From: Deltaproteobacteria bacterium
GTDB taxonomy: Bacteria; Desulfobacterota; Desulfobacteria; Desulfobacterales; UBA2156
Assembly: GCA_019309485.1 (NCBI GenBank)
Contig: JAFDGC010000014.1
Coordinates: forward strand, 1 to 41,777
DNA length: 41,777 nt
Reading direction: 5' to 3'
Both the position numbers and the translations under genes were made by a program. Positions 34,593 to 41,759 of the stretch are shown piece after piece. Positions within the stretch are counted from its first letter, which is position 1; the number at the start of each line of letters is the position of its first letter. The notes beneath the pieces are model-generated. The model made no database searches, was not told the DNA's origin, and saw nothing but the letters and a program-made list of their open reading frames with translations.

Positions 34593-35447
34593 TTATGAGT
34601 GTTTCAAAAGCGCTTCTAACCGGGGAAGTTCACCGTCCACCATTTTATAGGCATGCTCCGGGGCGGGGAATTCTCCCTTTCGCACCTCTTCGGCATATTT
34701 CAAAAAGGCATCGGTGGTTTTTTGAGCCAGGTTTTCATATTTTTTCACGAATTTCGGCGTAAAGGCCTGGAAGATGCCCAGTACGTCGCTGCAGATCATC
34801 AACTGTCCGTCGGCATGGATCCCTGCGCCGATGCTGTAAACCGGAATCTTAAGGCGGTTTTTCATGATTTCGCAGACTTCGGGGGGGACGGCTTCCACCA
34901 GGAGAGCAAATGCGCCGGCCTCCTGGATAAGAAGGGCGTCATCGATGAGCTCCTTGGCCGTTTCAGCGGTGCGTCCCTGGGCCTTGAATCCCCCGAGTTG
35001 TCCGGAACTCTGGGGGGTCAGCCCGATGTGTCCCATGACGAGCATTCCGCCGTCGGCAATCGCCTTGATCTGCGGGACCACCCGTTGTCCGCCTTCCAGT
35101 TTGACGGCATCCACCCGGGCTTCTTTGAAAAATCGACCCGCATTCTGAACGGCATCGGGGATGCTGACCTGATAAGACAGAAACGGCATGTCTCCGATGA
35201 CGAAGGTGTTCGGGGCGCCCCGGCGGACCGCCTCGGAATGGTAGATGCACTGGGCCATGGTGACGGGAACGGTCCCCTCGTATCCGTAAATGCACATGCC
35301 CAGAGAATCTCCCACCAGGATCATGTCCATGCCCGCTTTTTCGGCGAACTGGGCCGTCCAGAAATCATATGCGGTAATCCAAACGGCAGGCTGCTTTTCG
35401 TCCTTCATCTTCTGCAGGTCCAGTCTGGACCGTTTTTGTTTTGCCAT
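34593..35447 (-). CDS. panB: Ketopantoate hydroxymethyltransferase-family protein (PanB-like)
   Basis: 284 residues covering the whole PanB fold. WITAYDFWTAQFAEKAGMDM, ILVGDSLGMCIYGYEGTVPV, GDMPFLSYQVS, AVKLEGGQ, GHIGLTPQSSGQLGGFKAQG and the catalytic-region ECVP-like VEAVPPEVCEIM are present, followed by YSIGAGIHADGQ. PanB transfers a hydroxymethyl group from methylene-tetrahydrofolate to 2-oxoisovalerate in pantothenate synthesis. Its position second in an IclR-led catabolic operon, away from panC and panD, is unusual. A degradative aldol-type role on another 2-oxoacid is therefore worth considering. Confidence 0.85.
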   Translation of the reverse strand: MAKQKRSRLDLQKMKDEKQPAVWITAYDFWTAQFAEKAGMDMILVGDSLGMCIYGYEGTVPVTMAQCIYHSEAVRRGAPNTFVIGDMPFLSYQVSIPDAVQNAGRFFKEARVDAVKLEGGQRVVPQIKAIADGGMLVMGHIGLTPQSSGQLGGFKAQGRTAETAKELIDDALLIQEAGAFALLVEAVPPEVCEIMKNRLKIPVYSIGAGIHADGQLMICSDVLGIFQAFTPKFVKKYENLAQKTTDAFLKYAEEVRKGEFPAPEHAYKMVDGELPRLEALLKHS

Positions 35448-35483
35448 GGGTATTTTTCTCCTTTCGATATTTTCGGAAACGGT

Positions 35484-36275
35484 TCAGTTTTGATGCGCGA
35501 TGGAGCCTTTGCCCTTTAATTTTGCCGACAGGGCCTTGCACACATCCTGTATTTTTGACTGCATCAGGCGCATTCGATCATCGGTCATCCGCGTGGAAGG
35601 GCCAGAAATGCTGATGGCATAAGAGGGCCGGGCATTGTGGTCGAAAACAGGGGCGGCGACACATCTGAGGCCGTAGGCCAGTTCCTCGTTGTCCGTGGAA
35701 AACCCTTTGTTGCGAACCGTGTCCAGTGTTTCCCGAAGGCGTTTCTTGTTGGTGATGGTATTTTCCGTAAAGGCCTTCAGTTTGGTTCGATGGAGATAAT
35801 CGTCGAGTTCGCCGGGAGGCAAAAAGGCCAGAATCGCCTTGCCCAGTGCGGTACAGTAGGCCGGGGCCCTGGACCCGAGGGACGTGTCCATCCTGAGTAT
35901 TTCTTTGCTGTCGATCTTGTCCAGGTGGAAAATGTCGGATCCGTCGAAATGGCCGAGATTCACGGTTTCGTTGAACGCCACGGAAAGTTCCTGCATGGAC
36001 AAACGGGCGATGCGGTTCACCTCCGAATGGGCGGAAACCTTCATCCCCATTTCCAGGATTTTCAATGTCAGATGATACCGGTCGTTTTCGTCTTTCTCCA
36101 CGTACCCCAATTCCCGAAGGGTTGCCAAAAACCGGTGACTGGCCGCGCGGTTCAGGTCCAATCGTCTGGCCACTTCGGAAACGGTCAGTGCCTTGTGTTC
36201 GGAAAGTGCTTCCAGAATGTGGATGCCTTTGGCAAGGGATCCGATGAAGTAGTATTTTTCGCCTTTAATCGGCAT
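35484..36275 (-). CDS. IclR-family transcriptional regulator
   Basis: 263 residues. An N-terminal winged helix (GIHILEALSEHKALTVSEVA, RRLDLNRAASHRFLATLREL) precedes a GAF-like effector domain with LGSRAPAYCTALGKAILAFL, YGLRCVAAPVFDHNARPSYAI and SGPSTRMTDDRM. AGGGGAG precedes ATG 36275. It heads the long minus-strand operon and its own promoter carries two palindromes. It probably controls the operon by binding a pathway metabolite. Confidence 0.93.
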   Translation of the reverse strand: MPIKGEKYYFIGSLAKGIHILEALSEHKALTVSEVARRLDLNRAASHRFLATLRELGYVEKDENDRYHLTLKILEMGMKVSAHSEVNRIARLSMQELSVAFNETVNLGHFDGSDIFHLDKIDSKEILRMDTSLGSRAPAYCTALGKAILAFLPPGELDDYLHRTKLKAFTENTITNKKRLRETLDTVRNKGFSTDNEELAYGLRCVAAPVFDHNARPSYAISISGPSTRMTDDRMRLMQSKIQDVCKALSAKLKGKGSIAHQN

Positions 36276-36306
36276 GCTCTCCCCTTGTCGACTCGGGCCG
36301 ACGTGT

Positions 36307-36344
36307 TCACTATGAGTGACGCTTAATTATTATGTGTGACATAA
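36307..36344. promoter_or_regulatory. Two palindromic sites, candidate IclR operators
   Basis: TCACT-ATG-AGTGA (36307-36319) and TTATGT-GTG-ACATAA (36330-36344) are perfect inverted repeats with 3-bp centres, 24 bp apart centre to centre. They lie at and just after the predicted -10 of the IclR operon. Confidence 0.55.
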
Positions 36345-36371
36345 ATTATCAGGGCCGTTTCCGGGTGTCAA
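36343..36371 (-). promoter_or_regulatory. Predicted sigma-70 promoter of the IclR operon
   Basis: TTGACA (36371-36366) with TAATTT 17 bp later (36348-36343), or GATAAT with a 15-bp spacer. One of the candidate operators overlaps the -10. Confidence 0.6.
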
Positions 36372-36488
36372 GCTTTTTTTACATTTTACGAGATAGGGGG
36401 AAAAACCGAAAACCGTCTGGAAATATAAAAGGACTGTGTTATCGGGGAAAATGGGCAGGAAGGATTCTTTGGGAATTTTCCCTAAAGC

Positions 36489-36528
36489 AGCGCCGCCGAT
36501 TTTTTAAAAGAGAAAATCAGGCGGCGCT
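36489..36528. terminator. Long hairpin after the OYE-family gene
   Basis: AGCGCCGCC pairs with GGCGGCGCT and the inner GATTTT with AAAATC, leaving a short A-rich loop and one bulged base. It lies between the OYE gene end and the IclR promoter on the same strand and probably separates the two transcription units. No T-run follows. Confidence 0.55.
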
Positions 36529-36559
36529 TGCATTCCAGGCGGGAAAATCCGGAGAAGCG

Positions 36560-37681
36560 TTAATGAAAAAGGTCTTTGTAGACGGCCCGTCTGTCTTTGG
36601 GCCATTTCGGGCAGAAGGCGGGTTTTCCCTGCATTACCAGCTGAAGGCAGGCATCGCATTTCGGAGAACATTTCACGATTGCGCGATCATCTCCTTTCCG
36701 GGCCTTTTGGGGCCATTGGGGATCCACCCACAGCATGCGGGCCAGGCCGATGAGGTCGGCTTTCTGTTCTTTCAAGATCTTTTCGGCTCTTGAAGGGGTG
36801 GAAATCCTTCCGGCGGAGATTACCGGCAACTTCACGGCCTTTTTTACGAGGGCCGCCAATGAGACCATGTAACCGGGCTTTTTGCCGCGTTCCACGATTT
36901 CGGGCAGGAAAAAGGATTCATAGGTGCCGCCCATGGCGGAAATGTAAGCAATCCCTTCTTTTTCCAAGTGTTGCGCCAAGACGACGGACTCCGATGGTTT
37001 GAGGCCGTCCGGCAGCCACTCGTCCGCCAGAAAACGATAACCCACCGGAAAATCGCCCACGGCGTCCTTGACGCGCTTCAAGACTTCCAGAGGAAAGCGG
37101 ATCCGGTTTTCGAGGGATCCGCCGTAGGCATCGGTTCGCCGGTTGGTCCTGGGAGACACGAACTGGGCAAGGAGGTATCCGGTCCCGCCGTGGAGTTCCA
37201 CCAGGTCGAACCCGGCCTGTTTCACGCGCAATGCGGCTTTGGCGAACTGCTTTTGGAGCGTCGTGATTTCTTTTTTCGTCAAAGCCCTGGGGGTTTTCCC
37301 GAATGCCGGCACCGAAGAGGGCGCCACGGGTTCCGGGACATACGCAAACCGGCCCGCATGGTTGATCTGGAGTCCGGCTAAGGCCTTTTCCTTCCGAATC
37401 GCTTCGGCCAGGGTTTCCAGTCCCTTGGTATACCGATCGTGATCGCAGCGGAGGGTCCGTGGGGAACCCATCCCCACGGGCGTGATTCCTGCGTTTTCCA
37501 CCATGATCATGGCGGCGCCGCTTTGGGCCATCTCTTTGTAGTAATGCAGGATTAAAGGAGAGACGTTACCCCCCGGACCGGCGTACCCCAGGTACAGGGG
37601 CGCCATGGTGATGCGGTTTTTCAGCCTCAGGCCGTTTACCTTCAGGGGCGTGAACAGATTCTTGTAAACCGTTTCTTTCAT
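36560..37681 (-). CDS. NADH:flavin oxidoreductase, OYE/2,4-dienoyl-CoA-reductase N-domain type
   Basis: 373 residues forming one FMN TIM-barrel (NRITMAPLYLGYAGPGGNVS, GFDLVELHGGTGYLLAQFVS, PRTNRRTDAYGGSLENRIRF). Four cysteines at the end (KCSPKCDACLQ, then AFC) form the C-x3-C-x2-C-x11-C cluster-binding pattern of the dienoyl-CoA-reductase group, but the C-terminal FAD/NADH domain is absent. It therefore needs a separate electron donor. AAGGAGGAAA precedes ATG 37681. The likely reaction is reduction of an activated C=C bond; the substrate is unknown. Confidence 0.88.
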   Translation of the reverse strand: MKETVYKNLFTPLKVNGLRLKNRITMAPLYLGYAGPGGNVSPLILHYYKEMAQSGAAMIMVENAGITPVGMGSPRTLRCDHDRYTKGLETLAEAIRKEKALAGLQINHAGRFAYVPEPVAPSSVPAFGKTPRALTKKEITTLQKQFAKAALRVKQAGFDLVELHGGTGYLLAQFVSPRTNRRTDAYGGSLENRIRFPLEVLKRVKDAVGDFPVGYRFLADEWLPDGLKPSESVVLAQHLEKEGIAYISAMGGTYESFFLPEIVERGKKPGYMVSLAALVKKAVKLPVISAGRISTPSRAEKILKEQKADLIGLARMLWVDPQWPQKARKGDDRAIVKCSPKCDACLQLVMQGKPAFCPKWPKDRRAVYKDLFH

Positions 37682-37703
37682 TTTTTTCCTCCTTCAATGC
37701 CCG

Positions 37704-37935
37704 TCACGTATTTTGGGATGCGTTGTCACCCTCCACGGATTGGACGAGTGCTTTGCTCGATGCATACGCCTCCCGGAGGTATTCGGGGTGCTCGAGAATA
37801 TCTCCTTCAAAATCGAGTCCCCGATACAACAGGGATTTCCACAGCTCGGCGTCGAAGGTATCGCAATCGCAAACGGGATCGAGTCTGCAGCCATTGTCGG
37901 GAGTTTCGATCCCGATCCCGATGGACCCATTGCCT
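37704..37935 (-). pseudogene. Unrecognised short open frame without a start codon
   Basis: A frame ending 22 bp before the OYE gene reads DNGCRLDPVCDCDTFDAEL, then WKSLLYRGLDFEGDILEHPE and YLREAYASSKALVQSVEGDN. The sequence has protein-like composition and ends close to the next gene, as an operon partner would. No ATG, GTG or TTG occurs between the upstream in-frame stop (near 37940) and the conserved-looking part; its 5' end runs into a 6-bp repeat. I do not recognise the family. It may be a truncated gene, or one whose 5' part was replaced by the repeat. Confidence 0.4.
37905..37923 (-). repeat. 6-bp tandem repeat, 3 copies (ATCGNN type)
   Basis: On the minus strand, ATCGGG, ATCGGG and ATCGAA follow each other at the 5' edge of the short open frame upstream of the OYE gene. 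Confidence 0.5.
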
Positions 37936-38322
37936 TACGATAAGGGTATCAAGTGAATTCTATCAAAAATAAAAGGTAGAGACAAGGGGTGCGGAGTCGT
38001 ACCGGTGCTGGTGGAGAACCCGGGGACTTCTCTTGAAAGTATATCCGAATGATATTCGGAAAGTATTGCCAATATGGGCTTAAATATTTAAAATAAACGT
38101 AAAAAAACAATATATTAATCATATTCATCTCAAAGAGATAAAGTTCAGCGCCATAGGACAAAACGATCCGGAAAGGGCTTGACCCTCCGCAAGAGATATG
38201 ATAACAGGAGGCCATAAGCATTTTGGTATTAGTGTCATTAGGTTGAATAATAAAAATAAAAACAATATGTTAATATAATTAAAGTGTTGTAAAAGCAATT
38301 TTATAAAAATACATTTAAACTG
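37936..38322. other. AT-rich intergenic region with a spaced direct repeat
   Basis: No gene is seen. The stretch 38040-38320 is strikingly AT-rich compared with its surroundings. A 17-bp direct repeat occurs at 38103-38119 and 38258-38274 (AAAAACAATAT, A or G, TTAAT), 16 of 17 identical. It may mark the tetR promoter or operator. Confidence 0.5.
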
Positions 38323-38967
38323 ATGGCGGCATCCTTGAAAAACCGAAAAGAATCCACCAAGAACCGGATCATCGAGGCCGCAAAGGCCCTTTTCGCCGAT
38401 CAAGGATACACGAAGACCACCATTGCGGACATTTCCAGGCAGGCGGGATTGTCTGAAGCAGCCCTGTACGAATATTTCCAGGGAAAAGAAGATCTCCTGT
38501 TAACCATACCGGACCTATGGGTTTGCGATCTCATCGAAGATCTCGAGCGCCAGCTTTTCGGGATTAAAGGCGCTGTTAACCGATTGCGCAAATACCTGTG
38601 GTGGTATTGCCGCCGGGTCGAAGAATCGCCCCTGGACGCCAAGATCGTCTATCTGTTTTTGAAAACCAACGCCAATTTCATGCAGACCGAAGTCTATTCC
38701 AACGTCAAGGTCCTCTATGGATATCTGCTCGAAATTTTCGAAGAAGGCCGGCGCACAAAAGAACTGCGACCCGACCTTGATCCCCGCATCGCCCGCAACA
38801 TATTTATCGGTACCATGGAACACATCATCACCCTGTGGCTCCTGCGGGATCGCGCTTACAGCCTCTTTGAAAACTTGGAAGAGACCTTCGATCTGATGGT
38901 AGGGGCCTTTACCCGAGGCGCCGAAACCCCGAGAGGGGGACCGGCCAAGGGCCCTGATATTCACTAA
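38323..38967 (+). CDS. TetR-family transcriptional regulator
   Basis: 214 residues. The N-terminal helix-turn-helix has NRIIEAAKALFADQGYTKTT, IADISRQAGLSEAALYEYFQ and GKEDLL; a ligand-binding helical domain follows. ATG 38323 lacks a clear ribosome-binding site, which suggests low expression. It stands 48 bp upstream of the dienoyl-CoA-reductase-type gene in the same orientation. That arrangement resembles TetR regulators that respond to acyl-CoAs in lipid and aromatic degradation clusters. Confidence 0.92.
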   Translation: MAASLKNRKESTKNRIIEAAKALFADQGYTKTTIADISRQAGLSEAALYEYFQGKEDLLLTIPDLWVCDLIEDLERQLFGIKGAVNRLRKYLWWYCRRVEESPLDAKIVYLFLKTNANFMQTEVYSNVKVLYGYLLEIFEEGRRTKELRPDLDPRIARNIFIGTMEHIITLWLLRDRAYSLFENLEETFDLMVGAFTRGAETPRGGPAKGPDIH

Positions 38968-39015
38968 AAGTGCCAGAAACGTTTGATCTAAAATTTCAAG
39001 GAGGAGGGTGAACCG

Positions 39016-40998
39016 ATGGCGAAACAATTGTTTGAGTGGGATTATTCGTCGTATCCGGGGGCCAGCACTTACCCCCACCTGTTCAAACCGATCCGGATCG
39101 GCAATCTCATCGTGCCCAACCGGATCAAGTACGCCGCAACCGAAGACAATCTCAACGGACGGGACGGTTTCGTTACCGATGCCGGTGTGGCTTACATGCG
39201 CGAGCGGGCCAAGGGTGTGGTGGGGGGGCTTTGCTTTATGCAGGGCGTCTACATGGACGAAAAACGCCAGGGCCAGGGATACGTGGGGCAGGCGGCCTGC
39301 TGGGACGACAAGTTCGTCCCGGGACTCAAAAGAATCGCCGACGCCATCCACGAGGAAAAGGCCGTGGCCGGATTCCAACTCATGGACTGCGGCCGGGTCG
39401 GCGCCGTGGACGTGGAATACGGGCACGGGCCTTCGGCGGTTCCCCAACGCCTGCGCATCTTCCGGCCCGTCAAAGAGATGAGCAAGGATGAGATCAAGGA
39501 GATGATCCAGCAGCATGTGGATGCGGCCCGGAGAGGGATCGAGGCCGGATTCGATATCATGGAGATTTCCGGGATCGTCGGGTACCTCGTATCCAACTTC
39601 ATTTCCCGCTACACCAACCGACGCACCGACGAATACGGCGGAGACATCCGGGGCCGGATGCGGGCGGTGGTGGAGATCATCCAGGGGGTCAAGGCGGTCT
39701 GCGGATCGGATGTCCCCTTGGGCATCCGATTGTGCGCCGAGGAACTCCTGGACGATGTGCGGGGAAACACCCCCGATGAATCCATGGAAACCTACAAGAT
39801 TGCCGAAGAAGCCGGCGTGGACTACATCAGCGTCACCCTCGGCTGGCAGGAATCCATCTACCCGGTCATCAGCCGGGACATCCCCATGGGGAACTGGATC
39901 CACCTGGCCAAGCGGGCCAAAGAGCACGTGAAGGTGCCGGTTCAAATGGCCTACCGCCTTTTCCGGCCGGATCTGCCCAACAAGGCCATCGGTGCCGGGG
40001 AACTCGACCAATGGGAAATGTGCCGTTCCATGATCGCCGATCCCTTAATGCCCAAAAAGGTCCTGGAAGGCAAGGAAGACGAGATCCGGCACTGCGTGGC
40101 GTGCAACCTTTGCCTGGCGCGCCTTTTCCGGGATGCGCCCATGACCTGCTACATCAACCCCGTGTGCGCCCATGAGACGAATCCGGAGTTTGCGGATCCC
40201 CAACCCGCGGAAGATAAAAAGGAGATCATGATCGTGGGTGCCGGGCCCGCCGGCCTCGAATGCGCTTACATGGCGGCGAAACGGGGTCACGAGGTCCATG
40301 TTTATGACAAACGGGACAATATCGGCGGCACCCTCAACGAGGCCCGGAAGGCGCCTTACGGCGATGACGAGCTGTGGACCTGTGTGGCGTATCAACAGAA
40401 GATGTGCGAATTGGCCGGCGTGACGTTCCATTTGGGCACGGAAGTTACCGAGGATCTCATCTCCGACGAACTTCCCGACGCCGTGGTGTTGGCCACGGGA
40501 CCCGAGTATCCGGAGTTCCCGGGCGGCCCCCACGCCAACGTGGTCAATCTCCTGGATGTGATGCGCGAAAACGCCCAGGTGGGCGAAAAGGTGGTGATCT
40601 GGGGAAACCGGAAACCCGGCATCGGATGCGCCCTGTACCTGGCCAAGCAAGGGAAGAAAGTGACCCTTGTGGGCCGGGAAAAGACGGCGGGGTTCGATGT
40701 GAATCCGTCATTCAAGTGGCGCTATATGATTTACCTGAGGCAAAACGGGGTCAAGGCCTACAATGATTGCGAAATCGAGACCATCACGGGCGAAGGGATC
40801 ATCATTCGCACCTTTGACGGCTATCGAATCCCGGTGGCCTGCGACACCATCGTGAACAGCGACCGTGCCGCAAACGAGGCCCTGAAAAAGGTCGTGCAAT
40901 CCGAGGGAATCGAACTCTTCGTCATCGGAGATGCCTTGGTTCCCCGAAACCTGTCCAGTGCGGTCCATGACGGTTACCGGATCGGGATGAGGATATAA
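39016..40998 (+). CDS. 2,4-dienoyl-CoA reductase-type FMN/Fe-S/FAD oxidoreductase
   Basis: 660 residues. The FMN barrel covers about 20-370 (FKPIRIGNLIVPNRIKYAAT; YLVSNFISRYTNRRTDEYGG). The [4Fe-4S] motif is CVACNLCLARLFRDAPMTC (C-x2-C-x3-C-x11-C), then the FAD/NAD domain begins with IMIVGAGPAGLECAYMA and ends with LFVIGDALVPRNLSSAVHDG. This is the FadH/enoate-reductase architecture. The usual His/Tyr active-site segment of FadH differs here, so substrate may differ. AAGGAGG precedes ATG 39016. It forms an apparent operon with the two genes downstream and TetR upstream. It may reduce an unsaturated or aromatic-derived CoA ester. Confidence 0.92.
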   Translation: MAKQLFEWDYSSYPGASTYPHLFKPIRIGNLIVPNRIKYAATEDNLNGRDGFVTDAGVAYMRERAKGVVGGLCFMQGVYMDEKRQGQGYVGQAACWDDKFVPGLKRIADAIHEEKAVAGFQLMDCGRVGAVDVEYGHGPSAVPQRLRIFRPVKEMSKDEIKEMIQQHVDAARRGIEAGFDIMEISGIVGYLVSNFISRYTNRRTDEYGGDIRGRMRAVVEIIQGVKAVCGSDVPLGIRLCAEELLDDVRGNTPDESMETYKIAEEAGVDYISVTLGWQESIYPVISRDIPMGNWIHLAKRAKEHVKVPVQMAYRLFRPDLPNKAIGAGELDQWEMCRSMIADPLMPKKVLEGKEDEIRHCVACNLCLARLFRDAPMTCYINPVCAHETNPEFADPQPAEDKKEIMIVGAGPAGLECAYMAAKRGHEVHVYDKRDNIGGTLNEARKAPYGDDELWTCVAYQQKMCELAGVTFHLGTEVTEDLISDELPDAVVLATGPEYPEFPGGPHANVVNLLDVMRENAQVGEKVVIWGNRKPGIGCALYLAKQGKKVTLVGREKTAGFDVNPSFKWRYMIYLRQNGVKAYNDCEIETITGEGIIIRTFDGYRIPVACDTIVNSDRAANEALKKVVQSEGIELFVIGDALVPRNLSSAVHDGYRIGMRI

Positions 40999-41009
40999 GG
41001 AGGTCAGCA

Positions 41010-41540
41010 ATGCAATTCGATGCGGAAAAAGAGATCGGAAAAGTATTGAGCGGGCTGCGCGCCGCCCAAAGGGAAATCGGAAAGACCTTTTATCGGTGGC
41101 GCCAGGTGGCCTTGGAATATGCCGGAGACGGCGTGGAACCCCTCGACGTGGGGTTAAGAGCGGCGGAGGTTTTCGGAAAAGACGTCGGAAAGCAATTGCT
41201 TCCGAGGCTCAACTGGCTCAAAGGAGAAGCGGCCTTTCTGCTGAATCTGGGCCGGGCCTTGGCGAACCTGTGGCAGGTGGACGGTGGTGTCGCCACGGCC
41301 GAAAAAGGAGAAAAACCGACGGAAGTCTTCATAGAATGTACCCGGGACCCCTGGCCCACCTGGGCCAAGGAATTTGACGTCCCCATGCAGGAAGTGGCGC
41401 TCACCCGGGAAAAAATGCTCAAGTCCGTCCTGGAGGATGTGAGTGTTTTTTTCAATATTCCGCTGGATATTGAAGTGGAAAAGGCCATTCCCCGGGGGGA
41501 GGGGATGTGGCGTATTCGACTCTTCAAGAAAGAAGAATAG
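41010..41540 (+). CDS. Unrecognised 176-residue protein
   Basis: I do not recognise this family. The N-terminal half is helical and charged (EKEIGKVLSGLRAAQREIGK, FYRWRQVALEYAGDGVEPLD). The C-terminal half has mixed predicted alpha and beta (FIECTRDPWPTWAKEFDVPM; a final MWRIRLFKKEE strand). There is no signal peptide or membrane segment and only one cysteine. A strong AAGGAGG lies before ATG 41010, 11 bp after the reductase stop, and the ferredoxin begins 11 bp after its end. The tight spacing suggests an accessory or subunit of the reductase-ferredoxin system. Confidence 0.75.
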   Translation: MQFDAEKEIGKVLSGLRAAQREIGKTFYRWRQVALEYAGDGVEPLDVGLRAAEVFGKDVGKQLLPRLNWLKGEAAFLLNLGRALANLWQVDGGVATAEKGEKPTEVFIECTRDPWPTWAKEFDVPMQEVALTREKMLKSVLEDVSVFFNIPLDIEVEKAIPRGEGMWRIRLFKKEE

Positions 41541-41551
41541 GAGCGTGTGTT

Positions 41552-41758
41552 ATGGCAGCCCAAATCGATTTGAACAAGTGCACCATGTGCGGCGGCTTTA
41601 CCCAGCCGCTGTGTGTCGAGATATGCCCGGACCAGGCGATCCGGGTCCAAGGGGATCGCGTGGTGGTGACGGAATTTTTGTGTGAGGACTGCAATGAGTG
41701 CGGGTGTGTCTGTCCCGACGAGGCCATTACCGTCCCGGTGTCCAAGGTGACTTTTTAA
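41552..41758 (+). CDS. Small ferredoxin with one unusual 4Fe-4S motif
   Basis: 68 residues. The second cluster motif is standard (CEDCNECGCVCP, C-x2-C-x2-C-x3-CP). The first is CTMCGGFTQPLCVEICP, giving C-x2-C-x7-C-x3-CP in place of the normal C-x2-C-x2-C. ATG 41552 is chosen because AGGAG at 41540-41544 is spaced correctly; the longer frame overlaps the previous gene. It is the probable electron carrier for the dienoyl-CoA-reductase-type enzyme in the same operon. Confidence 0.88.
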   Translation: MAAQIDLNKCTMCGGFTQPLCVEICPDQAIRVQGDRVVVTEFLCEDCNECGCVCPDEAITVPVSKVTF

Positions 41759-41759
41759 A

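Noticed and set aside
38515-40011. 498-codon minus-strand frame opposite TetR and the reductase
   Set aside because: Overlaps two well-supported plus-strand genes; antisense shadow with no recognisable domain.
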